Shown here in pieces: positions 1 through 7,669 of a stretch of DNA of 15,998 bases. The DNA lies in assembly GCA_016869775.1 (NCBI GenBank), contig VGDJ01000012.1:1-15998 (forward strand), in the 5' to 3' direction. Made by a program: the position numbers and the translations under genes. The DNA comes from Alphaproteobacteria bacterium. GTDB lineage: Bacteria > Pseudomonadota > Alphaproteobacteria > Rickettsiales > UBA1997. Positions within the stretch are counted from its first letter, which is position 1, and each line of letters starts with the position of its first letter. A model generated the notes under the pieces. It searched no databases and was not told the origin of the DNA. It worked only from the letters and a program-made list of their open reading frames with translations.

Positions 1-1998
1 GAGCAATCAATCATTACTGCATTACTTCATGATGTAGTCGAAGATACTGAAATTTCGCTTCATGAGATAAGTGATATTTTTGGATATGATATAGCTTATT
101 TGGTTGATGGCGTTACCAAGCTCGGAAAAATCGATTTATCCAATACTTCGGAGAATGAAAGATTAGCCGAGAATTTTCGTAAACTTGCCTTGGCCATGTC
201 GCAAGATATTAGAGTTTTGTTGATTAAATTGGCTGATCGGCTTCACAATATGAGAACTATTCACCATGTTCCATCGCGTGAGAAAAAAATTAAAAAAGCT
301 CAAGAAAGTCTTGAAATATATGCTCCCCTTGCTGGACGAATTGGTTTAAACAAAATTAAAGATGAAATTCAAGAATTAGCATTTGAAGTAATTGACTCTA
401 AAGCTCGACTTCAAATTGTTGATAAATTAACTGAAATTCGTGAAAAAAATAAAGATTTGGTTGATAAAATTCTTCAACAATTAAATTTAATATTCGAACA
501 AGAAGACTTTAGCTGTGAAATTAGTGGTCGTGAAAAAAAGCCTTATTCGATTTGGTTAAAAATGAAAAGACAAAATATCGGGTTTCACAATCTTCATGAT
601 ATTATGGCTTTTCGTATTGTAGTAAAAAATATTACTGAATGTTATCGCGCTCTTGGTGTTATAAATTCAAATTTTAATATGATTCCGGGTACTTTTAAGG
701 ATTACATTAGTACGCCCAAAGAAAATGGTTATCAATCATTACATCTGGCGATTCTTGGACCATTCAACAAAAAGATCGAAATCCAAATTCGTGACCACGC
801 CATGAATGAAGTTTCAGAGTTAGGAGTTGCGGCGCATTGGAACTACAAAGAAAAAATATCTAAAAAAACCAAAAATAAAATTCCAGCTTTAGATGGCGAA
901 AGTAATCAATATCGTTGGATTAGGGAATTGATAAGTTTATTTGAGAATTCTGAAAGCGCTAGCGAGGTTCTGAAGAATAATAAATTATCAATGCATAGTG
1001 ATGAAGTTTTTTGTTTTACACCAAATGGCGATATTTTTAACTTACCAATTGGGGCCACCGTCCTTGATTTTGCTTACGCTGTTCATTCTGAGGTGGGTAA
1101 TAATTGTATTTCTGCAAAAGTTAATGGCGTAATTGCTCCATTACGCCAAAGGCTTGAGAATGGTGACCAAATTGAAATAATAACTACAAAAAATTCAAAA
1201 CCATCACCTAACTGGCTTCAATTCGTCACTACTTCAAAAGCAAAAACGGCAATTCGTCACTTTATTCGTAATGAGAAATACAATGAATATAGTGCGCTGG
1301 GTAAAGCTATTTTACATAAATATTTTCTATCAAAAAATGTTGATTTTAGTGAAGCAATTCTTGAAAAAGCACTAAGTAAATTTGGAAAAAAAACTGTGCT
1401 TGATTTATGTTTTAGAGTTGCTGATGGCAATATTGCAAGGCAAGATGTTTTTAAGTCTATCTATCCAGATTATGAGATTGAAAATAAAAATCTAAAAGCA
1501 GTTAAATTTCCATCGAATGCCAAAAAAAACAATTATTCTCTTCCCATCGAAGGTTTGGTGGATGGAATGGCAATCCGCTATGCGGGGTGTTGTAGTCCAA
1601 TTCCAGGTGATGCAATTGTCGGAATAATTAACACTGGAACTGGAGTTACTATTCACAATCAAATTTGTTCAAATTTAAAAAATTTAGCACTCAATCCTCA
1701 GCGCGTCTTAGATGTCTGCTGGAAATCAGAAGCCGAAATTGGCGAGCAATCTTATTCGTGCCAGATTAGAGTTGTGGTTGAGAACAAAAGTGGCGCCCTG
1801 GCTGAAATCACTAATGCAATTGCTAAAAAGAAAATGAATATTGGCCATATTAAAACTACAAATCGCTCTATCGATACATTTGAGGTCGTTATAAATATTG
1901 ATGTAAAAAGCGTTGATCATCTTGAAGAGATGCTGACCGCGCTAAGAATGTCAAAAAAAACTATTGAAGTTGAAAGATTGGCAGGTGTTTTGAAATGA
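1..1998 (+). CDS. spoT: Bifunctional (p)ppGpp synthetase/hydrolase SpoT/Rel, 5' end cut off by window
   Basis: Makes and degrades the alarmone (p)ppGpp in the stringent response. The reading frame is open from base 1, so the start lies upstream; by comparison with roughly 700-residue family members about 60 residues are missing. In visible residues, the hydrolase HD motif LLHDVVEDT is at 8-16 and KLADRLHNMRT at about 76-86. The synthetase domain spans about 175-283, with PYSIWLKMKR, HDIMAFRI, FKDYISTPKENGYQSLH and EIQIRD. A TGS domain lies at about 333-395, a conserved Cys motif (YAGCCSPIPGD) at about 527-537, and a C-terminal ACT domain at about 587-663. Both catalytic halves keep their key residues, so a bifunctional enzyme is expected. 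The family consensus EIQIRT reads EIQIRD here. The stop overlaps the cinA start (ATGA), implying translational coupling. An alternative TTG at 100 is internal to the HD domain and is not the start. Confidence 0.96.
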   Translation, partial: EQSIITALLHDVVEDTEISLHEISDIFGYDIAYLVDGVTKLGKIDLSNTSENERLAENFRKLALAMSQDIRVLLIKLADRLHNMRTIHHVPSREKKIKKAQESLEIYAPLAGRIGLNKIKDEIQELAFEVIDSKARLQIVDKLTEIREKNKDLVDKILQQLNLIFEQEDFSCEISGREKKPYSIWLKMKRQNIGFHNLHDIMAFRIVVKNITECYRALGVINSNFNMIPGTFKDYISTPKENGYQSLHLAILGPFNKKIEIQIRDHAMNEVSELGVAAHWNYKEKISKKTKNKIPALDGESNQYRWIRELISLFENSESASEVLKNNKLSMHSDEVFCFTPNGDIFNLPIGATVLDFAYAVHSEVGNNCISAKVNGVIAPLRQRLENGDQIEIITTKNSKPSPNWLQFVTTSKAKTAIRHFIRNEKYNEYSALGKAILHKYFLSKNVDFSEAILEKALSKFGKKTVLDLCFRVADGNIARQDVFKSIYPDYEIENKNLKAVKFPSNAKKNNYSLPIEGLVDGMAIRYAGCCSPIPGDAIVGIINTGTGVTIHNQICSNLKNLALNPQRVLDVCWKSEAEIGEQSYSCQIRVVVENKSGALAEITNAIAKKKMNIGHIKTTNRSIDTFEVVINIDVKSVDHLEEMLTALRMSKKTIEVERLAGVLK

Positions 1999-2489
1999 TT
2001 TTTGATCCGCAATTGTTGAATCAATACCATGAAATTTTTCATGAATTATTAGCCAGAAAAATAATGATAACTTGTGCTGAATCATGCACAGGAGGACTTT
2101 TAGGAAGTCTTTTTACCGAAATTGATGGTTCTTCAAAAGTTTTTGAAAGGGGTTTTATAACATATTCAGATCTGAGCAAGATCGAGATGCTAGGAGTTGA
2201 TGCAAATTTGATTAAAAAATTCGGAGCGGTTAGTGATCAAGTGGCATTAGCTATGGCTCGAGGAGCGATAAAAAACTCAAAAGCTCAACTTGCAATCGCA
2301 ATCACCGGAATTGCTGGCCCCAGTGGTGGAACAATTGATAAAGAGGTCGGGACGGTATTTATTGCTTTGGTGAGTGGTGATTATCAAATTGTAAAAAAAT
2401 TTATTTTTAGTTCAAAAAACCGACAAAATAATCGAGAATCAAGCGTCAGAGAGTCATTATTTTTAATTAAAAATTATCTTAATTTATGA
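1995..2489 (+). CDS. pncC: CinA C-terminal domain family protein, nicotinamide-nucleotide amidohydrolase PncC
   Basis: In this family the enzyme deamidates nicotinamide mononucleotide (NMN) to nicotinate mononucleotide, recycling NMN from NAD-consuming reactions such as DNA ligase. The 164-residue protein is the stand-alone C-terminal CinA domain; the N-terminal molybdopterin-binding-like domain of full CinA is absent, as is common in proteobacteria. Recognisable motifs are TCAESCTGG at 26-34, FITYSDLSKIEMLGV (with the conserved Tyr and Lys) around 53-67, and ITGIAGPSGGT followed by KEVGTVFIAL. The ATG sits in the spoT stop (ATGA). It has the only SD-like sequence I can see in the window, AGGTG seven bases upstream and inside the spoT end. 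Its own stop overlaps the tsaD start. The family assignment is firm; the NMN deamidase activity follows from the family. Confidence 0.93.
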   Translation: MIFDPQLLNQYHEIFHELLARKIMITCAESCTGGLLGSLFTEIDGSSKVFERGFITYSDLSKIEMLGVDANLIKKFGAVSDQVALAMARGAIKNSKAQLAIAITGIAGPSGGTIDKEVGTVFIALVSGDYQIVKKFIFSSKNRQNNRESSVRESLFLIKNYLNL

Positions 2490-3568
2490 TTGTTTTAGGT
2501 ATCGAAACATCCTGCGATGAGTCTGCTGTTGCTATTGTTGATGATAAAAAAAACATTTTATCAAATATAATTTTTTCGCAAGTTGATCTACATAAAGCTT
2601 TTGGCGGTGTTATTCCAGAATTATCGGCTCGATCGCATCTTGAAGTAATTGATAAATTGATCATTCAAGCTTTGTATGAAGCTAAGTTAGATTTTAAAGA
2701 CATTGATGGGTTTGGCGCCACTTGTGGACCAGGTTTAATTGGTAGTGTTATTGTTGGAATGACTTGCGCCAAAACTTTGTCAGCCATGTTTAATAAACCA
2801 TTTTTGGCGGTAAATCATTTAGAGGGTCATGCTTTAACTGCTAGACTTACCAACAACATTGAATTTCCATATTTGTTGCTTTTAGTATCGGGTGGACATT
2901 GCCAAATATTGATTGCTAAAGGTCTAGGCGATTATGAAAAAATTGGTGAAACTATTGACGATGCTTTAGGAGAAGCCTTTGATAAAGTTGCTCAAATGCT
3001 TGGAATGCCTTATCCAGGAGGGCCAGAAATAGAAAAATATGCTAAAAAAGGCGATACCAAAAGATTCAAATTTCCAAAGCCATTAATTGATGCTAAAAAT
3101 CATCAAAAAATTTATGATTTTTCTTTTTCTGGACTTAAAACAGCCGTCAGAAGAGAAATTGAAAAAATCACCGGCGAAGATTTTAGTCATAAAATTTCAT
3201 CAGATAAAATTGATGAAAAAACCAAAGCAGATATATGCGCTTCATTTCAAAATATTGTGGCAGAAATTTTGATAAATCGTCTCCAAAATGTAGTTCAAAA
3301 ACATCCATATTTTTTAAACAAAACAAGTCCATTAATAAAAAATCTTGTTGTAGCTGGGGGCGTGTCAGCCAATAAATACCTAATCTCATCGCTAGAAAAT
3401 TTTGCTCAAAATAATAACTTAATAATTGTTTCTCCCCCCCTAAAACTATGCACCGACAATGCTTCGATGATTGCTTGGGTAGGAATTGAAAAGCTACAAA
3501 ATAATTTAATTGATAGTTTAGATTTTGTTCCTAAAGCAAGATGGCAGTTAGATAAGTCAGCTAAATGA
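2486..3568 (+). CDS. tsaD: tRNA N6-adenosine threonylcarbamoyltransferase TsaD
   Basis: Transfers the threonylcarbamoyl group to A37 of ANN-decoding tRNAs (t6A), together with TsaB and TsaE and using the product of TsaC. The 360 residues match the usual bacterial length. Motifs run in family order: N-terminal GIETSCDESAVAI (5-17), the metal-binding HLEGH (H111, H115), LLVSGGHCQIL, ETIDDALGEAFDKVA, YPGGPEIEKYA, FSFSGLKTAVRR, LVVAGGVSANKYL and CTDNASMIAW. The start ATG overlaps the cinA stop in ATGA, making a three-gene coupled unit with spoT. The segment encoding SPPLKLCTDN contains a run of seven C (3434-3440), unusual in such A+T-rich DNA, but the frame reads through correctly. No tsaB, tsaE or tsaC is adjacent. 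Confidence 0.97.
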   Translation: MIVLGIETSCDESAVAIVDDKKNILSNIIFSQVDLHKAFGGVIPELSARSHLEVIDKLIIQALYEAKLDFKDIDGFGATCGPGLIGSVIVGMTCAKTLSAMFNKPFLAVNHLEGHALTARLTNNIEFPYLLLLVSGGHCQILIAKGLGDYEKIGETIDDALGEAFDKVAQMLGMPYPGGPEIEKYAKKGDTKRFKFPKPLIDAKNHQKIYDFSFSGLKTAVRREIEKITGEDFSHKISSDKIDEKTKADICASFQNIVAEILINRLQNVVQKHPYFLNKTSPLIKNLVVAGGVSANKYLISSLENFAQNNNLIIVSPPLKLCTDNASMIAWVGIEKLQNNLIDSLDFVPKARWQLDKSAK

Positions 3569-3615
3569 TCAAATTTTTACTAAAGTTGTTAAAAATACAG
3601 TAAGTTAGTTTTCAA

Positions 3616-3645
3616 TTGACTTCAAAACATTTTAAAAAATAAACT
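3616..3645 (+). promoter_or_regulatory. Weak candidate promoter before the unidentified gene
   Basis: In the 77-bp gap after tsaD there is TTGACT (3616-3621, five of six bases of the -35 consensus) and, 18 bases on, TAAACT (3640-3645, four of six for -10). If used, transcription would start near 3651, downstream of the TTG codon at 3646, which favours the ATG at 3715 as start of the next gene. Such matches arise easily by chance in A+T-rich DNA. I see no convincing terminator between tsaD and this site, so read-through from the spoT unit is possible. Confidence 0.25.
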
Positions 3646-3714
3646 TTGCCAAAGTTTGTTTATATAAAAAAACTTCTCGTCCCACTTAAAGCTTTTATTA
3701 AAAAATCTAACAAA

Positions 3715-5220
3715 ATGGTAGAAAAATATTTTTTAAATTATGCCAAATCTTCGAGTTACGAAGGGTTTGCCGATATACAATTTTCTAAAAAAATTGATAT
3801 TTTGTTTGTCGATTCAAAATTTGATGACCAGCAAAATTTTTGTGTATCATTAAACCCCAATAATACCTGTAAAGATAGTTTGCAGTGGGATAAATTCTCT
3901 TCTATCGGAGCTTCAATTTTGTTATTTAAAATTGCGGGAGATAATTACAAAAATTCGCAAACTCTCTATCAAAAACTACAAGAAAATATTCAGAATCTTA
4001 AAAATCATTTTGTGATTCGAATTGATGATAATCCAAACATCTCAAAATCTTTGGAAGAGTTATTAAAAGTTTCGGAGCATATTTCTGATATATATTATAA
4101 TGCTTTGGCGGTCGGTTTGAGCGGAGAAATCTATTTTATAAATGATAGTGGAGTGGTATCAAATTTTATTATTAAATCAATTGCCAGTAATTTGCGTTAT
4201 AGCCTAGAGAATGTTGTTAAAGAAGCCAAATTATTTATTGATGAATTTAAGAATTTTTTAGAAAAAAATAATTATAAATCTCTTATAAATCCCAATGATT
4301 TCGATAGTTTTTTTGGTGAACAAAATCAAAAAATTTATCTTAAAAATTATTTTTTAAGTACCGAATTTAATTCAATTTCCCAAATAAATAATCCCGATAA
4401 TTTTAGTACAGTTTTTTTTGAAATACTTAATTATCAAAAAAAATTAGAAAATTCTGATAATTCTGTTTTAGAGAGTTTTGTGGAGAATTGCATTTTTAAA
4501 GATGTTGTCGAAAAATCTACCACCAATGACATAATATCTTTTTTAAAGAAAATTAAAACTATTGCTCAAAGTTTTGATAAAGTCACAAGCGTAGTGCAAA
4601 ATTCGTTTATTAGTTCTTTTCAAAGCAGTCTTGAGCAAATTAAATCAACCAATTTAATTGCATTTTTTGTAATATATTTTTTTGAAAATATTATTTTTTC
4701 GGAATCGAGAAAAATATTTTTTGATACTCTTAAAAAAAATAATTTTTTATCTAGCAAAGGTATTGAAATTAGCCATATTTTTAAAAAACAGGCTATTAAT
4801 TATCGGGTTTTTTTTGATGCTCAAAGTGATTATTCTTTTTCAGAAACTACCGCTAACGCATTCTTTTCGGTAGTCGATAGGGATATTATAAAAATTATTT
4901 TATATTCTGAAGTTGGTGGATTTAATATTATCAATAGAATTATTAAGAAAAAATTTCTTAACGAAATTATAGAAAATGCAACGGTTTTTACAGTAAAAGC
5001 CTTGGTAAAATATGTTGAGGATAATTTTGATGATATTGAGAAAAACAAATTTCGTGATTCGGTTTCGCGAATAATTTTTACGAGGAGTTTTGTTGACAAT
5101 AATGCTGAAAAATTGAAATCACTTTTCAAGCTTTTACCACACAATATTCAAGAAATTTTGCCTAACGAATACGCCCCTTTAAAAAATAAATTAAAAAGTA
5201 AATCGAATTTATTCAAATAG
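3715..5220 (+). CDS. Unidentified large protein, no recognised domain
   Basis: I do not recognise this protein. From ATG 3715 it has 501 residues; an in-frame TTG at 3646 would add 23, and the frame is closed by TAA at 3640. I prefer the ATG because the only promoter-like sequence lies across the TTG. It is rich in Asn, Lys, Ser, Phe and Ile and visibly more A+T-rich than its neighbours. There is no signal peptide. One hydrophobic stretch (NLIAFFVIYFFENIIF, about residues 313-328 from the ATG) is broken by Asn and Glu, so a soluble, mostly helical protein seems likelier than a membrane one. No nucleotide-binding motif, metal site, internal repeat or Cys cluster is evident. The undisturbed long frame and its place between conserved genes indicate a real, expressed, fast-evolving gene. 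I considered and dropped a fragment of the large NAD-glutamate dehydrogenase. Its stop lies 20 bp from the convergent kefB stop. Confidence 0.8.
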   Translation: MVEKYFLNYAKSSSYEGFADIQFSKKIDILFVDSKFDDQQNFCVSLNPNNTCKDSLQWDKFSSIGASILLFKIAGDNYKNSQTLYQKLQENIQNLKNHFVIRIDDNPNISKSLEELLKVSEHISDIYYNALAVGLSGEIYFINDSGVVSNFIIKSIASNLRYSLENVVKEAKLFIDEFKNFLEKNNYKSLINPNDFDSFFGEQNQKIYLKNYFLSTEFNSISQINNPDNFSTVFFEILNYQKKLENSDNSVLESFVENCIFKDVVEKSTTNDIISFLKKIKTIAQSFDKVTSVVQNSFISSFQSSLEQIKSTNLIAFFVIYFFENIIFSESRKIFFDTLKKNNFLSSKGIEISHIFKKQAINYRVFFDAQSDYSFSETTANAFFSVVDRDIIKIILYSEVGGFNIINRIIKKKFLNEIIENATVFTVKALVKYVEDNFDDIEKNKFRDSVSRIIFTRSFVDNNAEKLKSLFKLLPHNIQEILPNEYAPLKNKLKSKSNLFK

Positions 5221-5240
5221 TAGTGCTTGCGAAACAATAA

Positions 5241-6953
5241 CTAGTTTTCGTTGGTATTAACGAAATCTTTCATAACTTCAGAATTAATATCGCGAAAAGC
5301 ATTTAATGCGCTTGAAATTTCATCGCTACTTATTCCAACTGAAGATAGCGCCGCATGAGTAAGTTGAAGACCGGTTTCAACATTTTTAGATACCACAAAA
5401 CTTGCACCAACTTTTTTTAGACGATCGGCATTGTTGATATTTTCAGATTTTGTAATTACGGCGATATTTGGAAAATTTTCGTGAATAAAGCGAGTAATTT
5501 TCATACATGCAAATTCATCTTCAATTGCAATAACAACGGATTCAGCTCGATCAACGCCCACATGACGCAAAATATCGATATTTAGTGCATCACCATAATA
5601 AATGTTGAAGCCTTTATTTCTTTGGCTGGTGACAGTGCGATGGTTATTTTCAAGAATGAGGTAATTGATGTTTTTTTTGCGTAAAATATATGATACAATT
5701 CTACCAACCTTTGAAAAACCTATAACAACAATATGTTTTGAAATCTGGCCAATTTCTCTTTTTATTTTGTTATCGCGCAAAATTTCTTTGGTGTATAAAT
5801 AAGATTTGGTTTTGCGTCCAATTGTTGCTAGTATTGGTGTTAAGGCCATTGTAAAAGTTACGGTTGTCATTAAAAATTGTGATATATTTGGGCTTAAAAA
5901 ATCTTGCTGAACGGCAATTAAAAATACCACAAAGGCAAACTCACCACCTTGCGATAGCAAGAGGCCGGTATGAATTGCTGGCGCAAGTGGGAACTTAAAA
6001 ACCCTGCACAAACCAATAATAATCAATGCTTTGACTAAGATTAGAGCAATTGAAATCAAAACAATGTATGGAAAACTTTTTAGTAATAAATCGAAATCAA
6101 AAGACATACCGATTGTCATAAAAAATAAGCCAAGCAAGATTGATTTTAATGATAAAATTTCTTCTTCGACGCGATAACGATATTCGGTTTCGGCAACTAA
6201 TAATCCTGCAACGAAAGCTCCTAAAGCAAATGACATCCCGAGGTGGTTAGTGATGTAGGCTGAACCCAATACAACAATTAAGGTTAAACTTAAAAATAAT
6301 ACATCGCTTCCAGAATTGGCTATAATGCGATATAATGGCCGAATGCAAATTCGACCAATTACAAAAATTATGATCATGGCAATTATTGCGTCAGCTAAGG
6401 CTCCGCCCAATGCATGAGTAATATTTAAGTCAGTGTTTTTTAAAAGTGGTAAGAGAACTAAAATCGGAATTACTGCCAAATCTTGCATTAATAAAATTGA
6501 AAATGACAGCCTGCCAACCCGAGTGGAATGTTCAGCATTTTCGGATATTACCTGCATCACAATAGCAGTTGAAGACATTGCTAAAGCGCTTCCAACAATA
6601 ATTGAAGTTTCCTTGGACATGTCAAAATAATATCGACAAAACAAGAAGATTATCAACGTGGTTAAAACAATTTGAAGTCCTCCAAAGCCTAGAACATATT
6701 TTTTGATGGTCATCAATCGGGCAAAAGTAAGCTCAAGGCCGATCGAAAATAGCATGAAAACAATTCCCAATTCGGCTATCGATTTTGTGGTATCAACGCT
6801 GGAGACTATTCCGAGACCAAAAGGTCCTATAGTGGTTCCGGCTACAACATATCCTAGCGCTGGACTGAGACCTATTTCTTGGAAAATAATTACCACAAAA
6901 ACTGACGCAAAAAGCAAAATTAAAATATCGCGTAAATATGAAATATCGTGCAT
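5241..6953 (-). CDS. kefB: CPA2-family cation/proton antiporter with RCK_N domain (KefB/KefC-like)
   Basis: Inner-membrane monovalent cation/H+ antiporter, in this family usually K+ efflux coupled to H+ entry. Of 570 residues, about 1-380 form the Na+/H+-exchanger membrane domain, with SALAMSSTAIVMQV (122-135), LLMQDLAVIP (154-163), MSFALGAFVAGLLVAETEYR (240-259), LLGLFFMTIGMSFD (273-286) and LSQGGEFAFVVF (333-344). Residues about 407-522 are a cytoplasmic Rossmann-type RCK_N/TrkA-N domain beginning HIVVIGFSKVGR and continuing through YYGDALNIDIL. The middle glycine of the GxGxxG loop is Ser (S414), so nucleotide binding may differ from KefC. No RCK_C domain follows. The gene stands alone, divergent from dcd and convergent with the unidentified gene. 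The exact ion and any glutathione control cannot be read from sequence, and no KefF/KefG-type ancillary gene is adjacent. Confidence 0.92.
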   Translation of the reverse strand: MHDISYLRDILILLFASVFVVIIFQEIGLSPALGYVVAGTTIGPFGLGIVSSVDTTKSIAELGIVFMLFSIGLELTFARLMTIKKYVLGFGGLQIVLTTLIIFLFCRYYFDMSKETSIIVGSALAMSSTAIVMQVISENAEHSTRVGRLSFSILLMQDLAVIPILVLLPLLKNTDLNITHALGGALADAIIAMIIIFVIGRICIRPLYRIIANSGSDVLFLSLTLIVVLGSAYITNHLGMSFALGAFVAGLLVAETEYRYRVEEEILSLKSILLGLFFMTIGMSFDFDLLLKSFPYIVLISIALILVKALIIIGLCRVFKFPLAPAIHTGLLLSQGGEFAFVVFLIAVQQDFLSPNISQFLMTTVTFTMALTPILATIGRKTKSYLYTKEILRDNKIKREIGQISKHIVVIGFSKVGRIVSYILRKKNINYLILENNHRTVTSQRNKGFNIYYGDALNIDILRHVGVDRAESVVIAIEDEFACMKITRFIHENFPNIAVITKSENINNADRLKKVGASFVVSKNVETGLQLTHAALSSVGISSDEISSALNAFRDINSEVMKDFVNTNEN

Positions 6954-7090
6954 TTAATTTGTTGAAATTAGAGAGCTTATCACAAAATTGCGACAAAACG
7001 GCGGTTTAAAAAAAATTTTGCTAATAAATTTTAATCATTAAGATTTGCCAAATTAAATTAATAATTACAAATTCAAAAAACTACAAAAAA
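6954..7090. promoter_or_regulatory. Divergent intergenic region between kefB and the dcd operon
   Basis: This 137-bp gap is the longest in the window and must hold the promoters of both divergent units if each is independently transcribed. On the plus strand the best -35-like site is TTGCCA (7045-7050, five of six). Its best partner is TACAAA (7066-7071, four of six) at a short 15-base spacing, so the dcd promoter is uncertain. The sequence upstream of the dcd ATG is nearly all A with no SD. I see no operator-like palindrome; AAACGGCGGTTT near 7000 pairs only through its outer four bases. Confidence 0.4.
6967..6996 (-). promoter_or_regulatory. Candidate kefB promoter
   Basis: Read on the minus strand, TTGTCG (6996-6991, four of six for -35) is followed after 18 bases by TCTAAT (6972-6967, five of six for -10). 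Transcription would begin near 6960, only about seven bases before the kefB ATG, so the mRNA would be almost leaderless. That fits the absence of any Shine-Dalgarno sequence there. The match is suggestive only. Confidence 0.35.
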
Positions 7091-7660
7091 ATGACAATTC
7101 TTTCCGATAAATCAATTGCTGAATTAGCTACCGCCAAGAAAATGATTGAACCTTTTATTGATAGCCAAATTAAATTTGATAAGTCTGGACAAAAAATCAT
7201 TTCTTACGGCAATTCATCATATGGATATGATGCTCGAGTATCAAACGAATTTAAAATTTTTACTAACATTGATTCCGCAGTAGTTGACCCTAAAGATTTT
7301 TCTGAAAATAGTTTTGTAAATCGTCAGACTGACGTTTGTATTATTCCACCAAACAGTTTTGCTTTAGCCAGAACTGTCGAATATTTTCGTATTCCTCATG
7401 ATGTTTTAGTGATTTGTGTTGGTAAATCAACCTATGCAAGATGCGGAATTATTGTCAATGTTACCCCTCTTGAGCCTGGTTGGGAAGGGCATGTGACACT
7501 CGAATTTTCAAATACTACTCCTCTTCCAGCTAAAATTTATGCTTTTGAAGGCGCTTGCCAATTCTTGTTTTTCAAAGGCGATAAACCATGTGAAGTTGCT
7601 TATGACAAGCGTAATGGCAAATATATGGGGCAAACTGGAGTTACTCTTCCTAAAGTTTAA
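7091..7660 (+). CDS. dcd: dCTP deaminase
   Basis: Deaminates dCTP to dUTP, the main route to dUMP for thymidylate synthesis in most proteobacteria. The 189-residue length is that of the monofunctional enzyme. Conserved blocks are ISYGNSSYGYDARVSNEFK, DVCIIPPNSFALARTVEYF, GKSTYARCGIIVNVTPLEP (carrying the catalytic Ser and Arg) and GWEGHVTLEFSNTTPLPAKI (carrying the catalytic Glu), then YAFEGACQFLF and a C-terminal GKYMGQTGVTLP. The sequence closely resembles what I know of rickettsial and other alphaproteobacterial Dcd proteins. The ATG begins the usual N-terminus (MTILSDKSI). It is the first gene of a tightly spaced plus-strand run, with the next start about 9 bases after its stop. Confidence 0.97.
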   Translation: MTILSDKSIAELATAKKMIEPFIDSQIKFDKSGQKIISYGNSSYGYDARVSNEFKIFTNIDSAVVDPKDFSENSFVNRQTDVCIIPPNSFALARTVEYFRIPHDVLVICVGKSTYARCGIIVNVTPLEPGWEGHVTLEFSNTTPLPAKIYAFEGACQFLFFKGDKPCEVAYDKRNGKYMGQTGVTLPKV

Positions 7661-7669
7661 ATTTTGGTG

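Noticed and set aside
3569..3645. Terminator hairpin after tsaD
   Set aside because: The only pairing found (ACTAA with TTAGT over a loop of more than 20 bases) is too weak and lacks a U-run.
4830..5144. 104-codon minus-strand frame opposite the unidentified gene
   Set aside because: Low-complexity Ile/Leu/Ser/Phe translation typical of the complement of A+T-rich coding DNA. The plus-strand frame is about five times longer and fits the gaps to its neighbours.
3646..5220. Fragment of the large NAD-dependent glutamate dehydrogenase
   Set aside because: Considered because of size and alphaproteobacterial context, but none of the enzyme's conserved blocks is present, and the frame is intact and self-contained.
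5221..5240. Bidirectional terminator between the convergent unidentified gene and kefB
   Set aside because: The 20-bp gap contains no inverted repeat long enough to form a stem.
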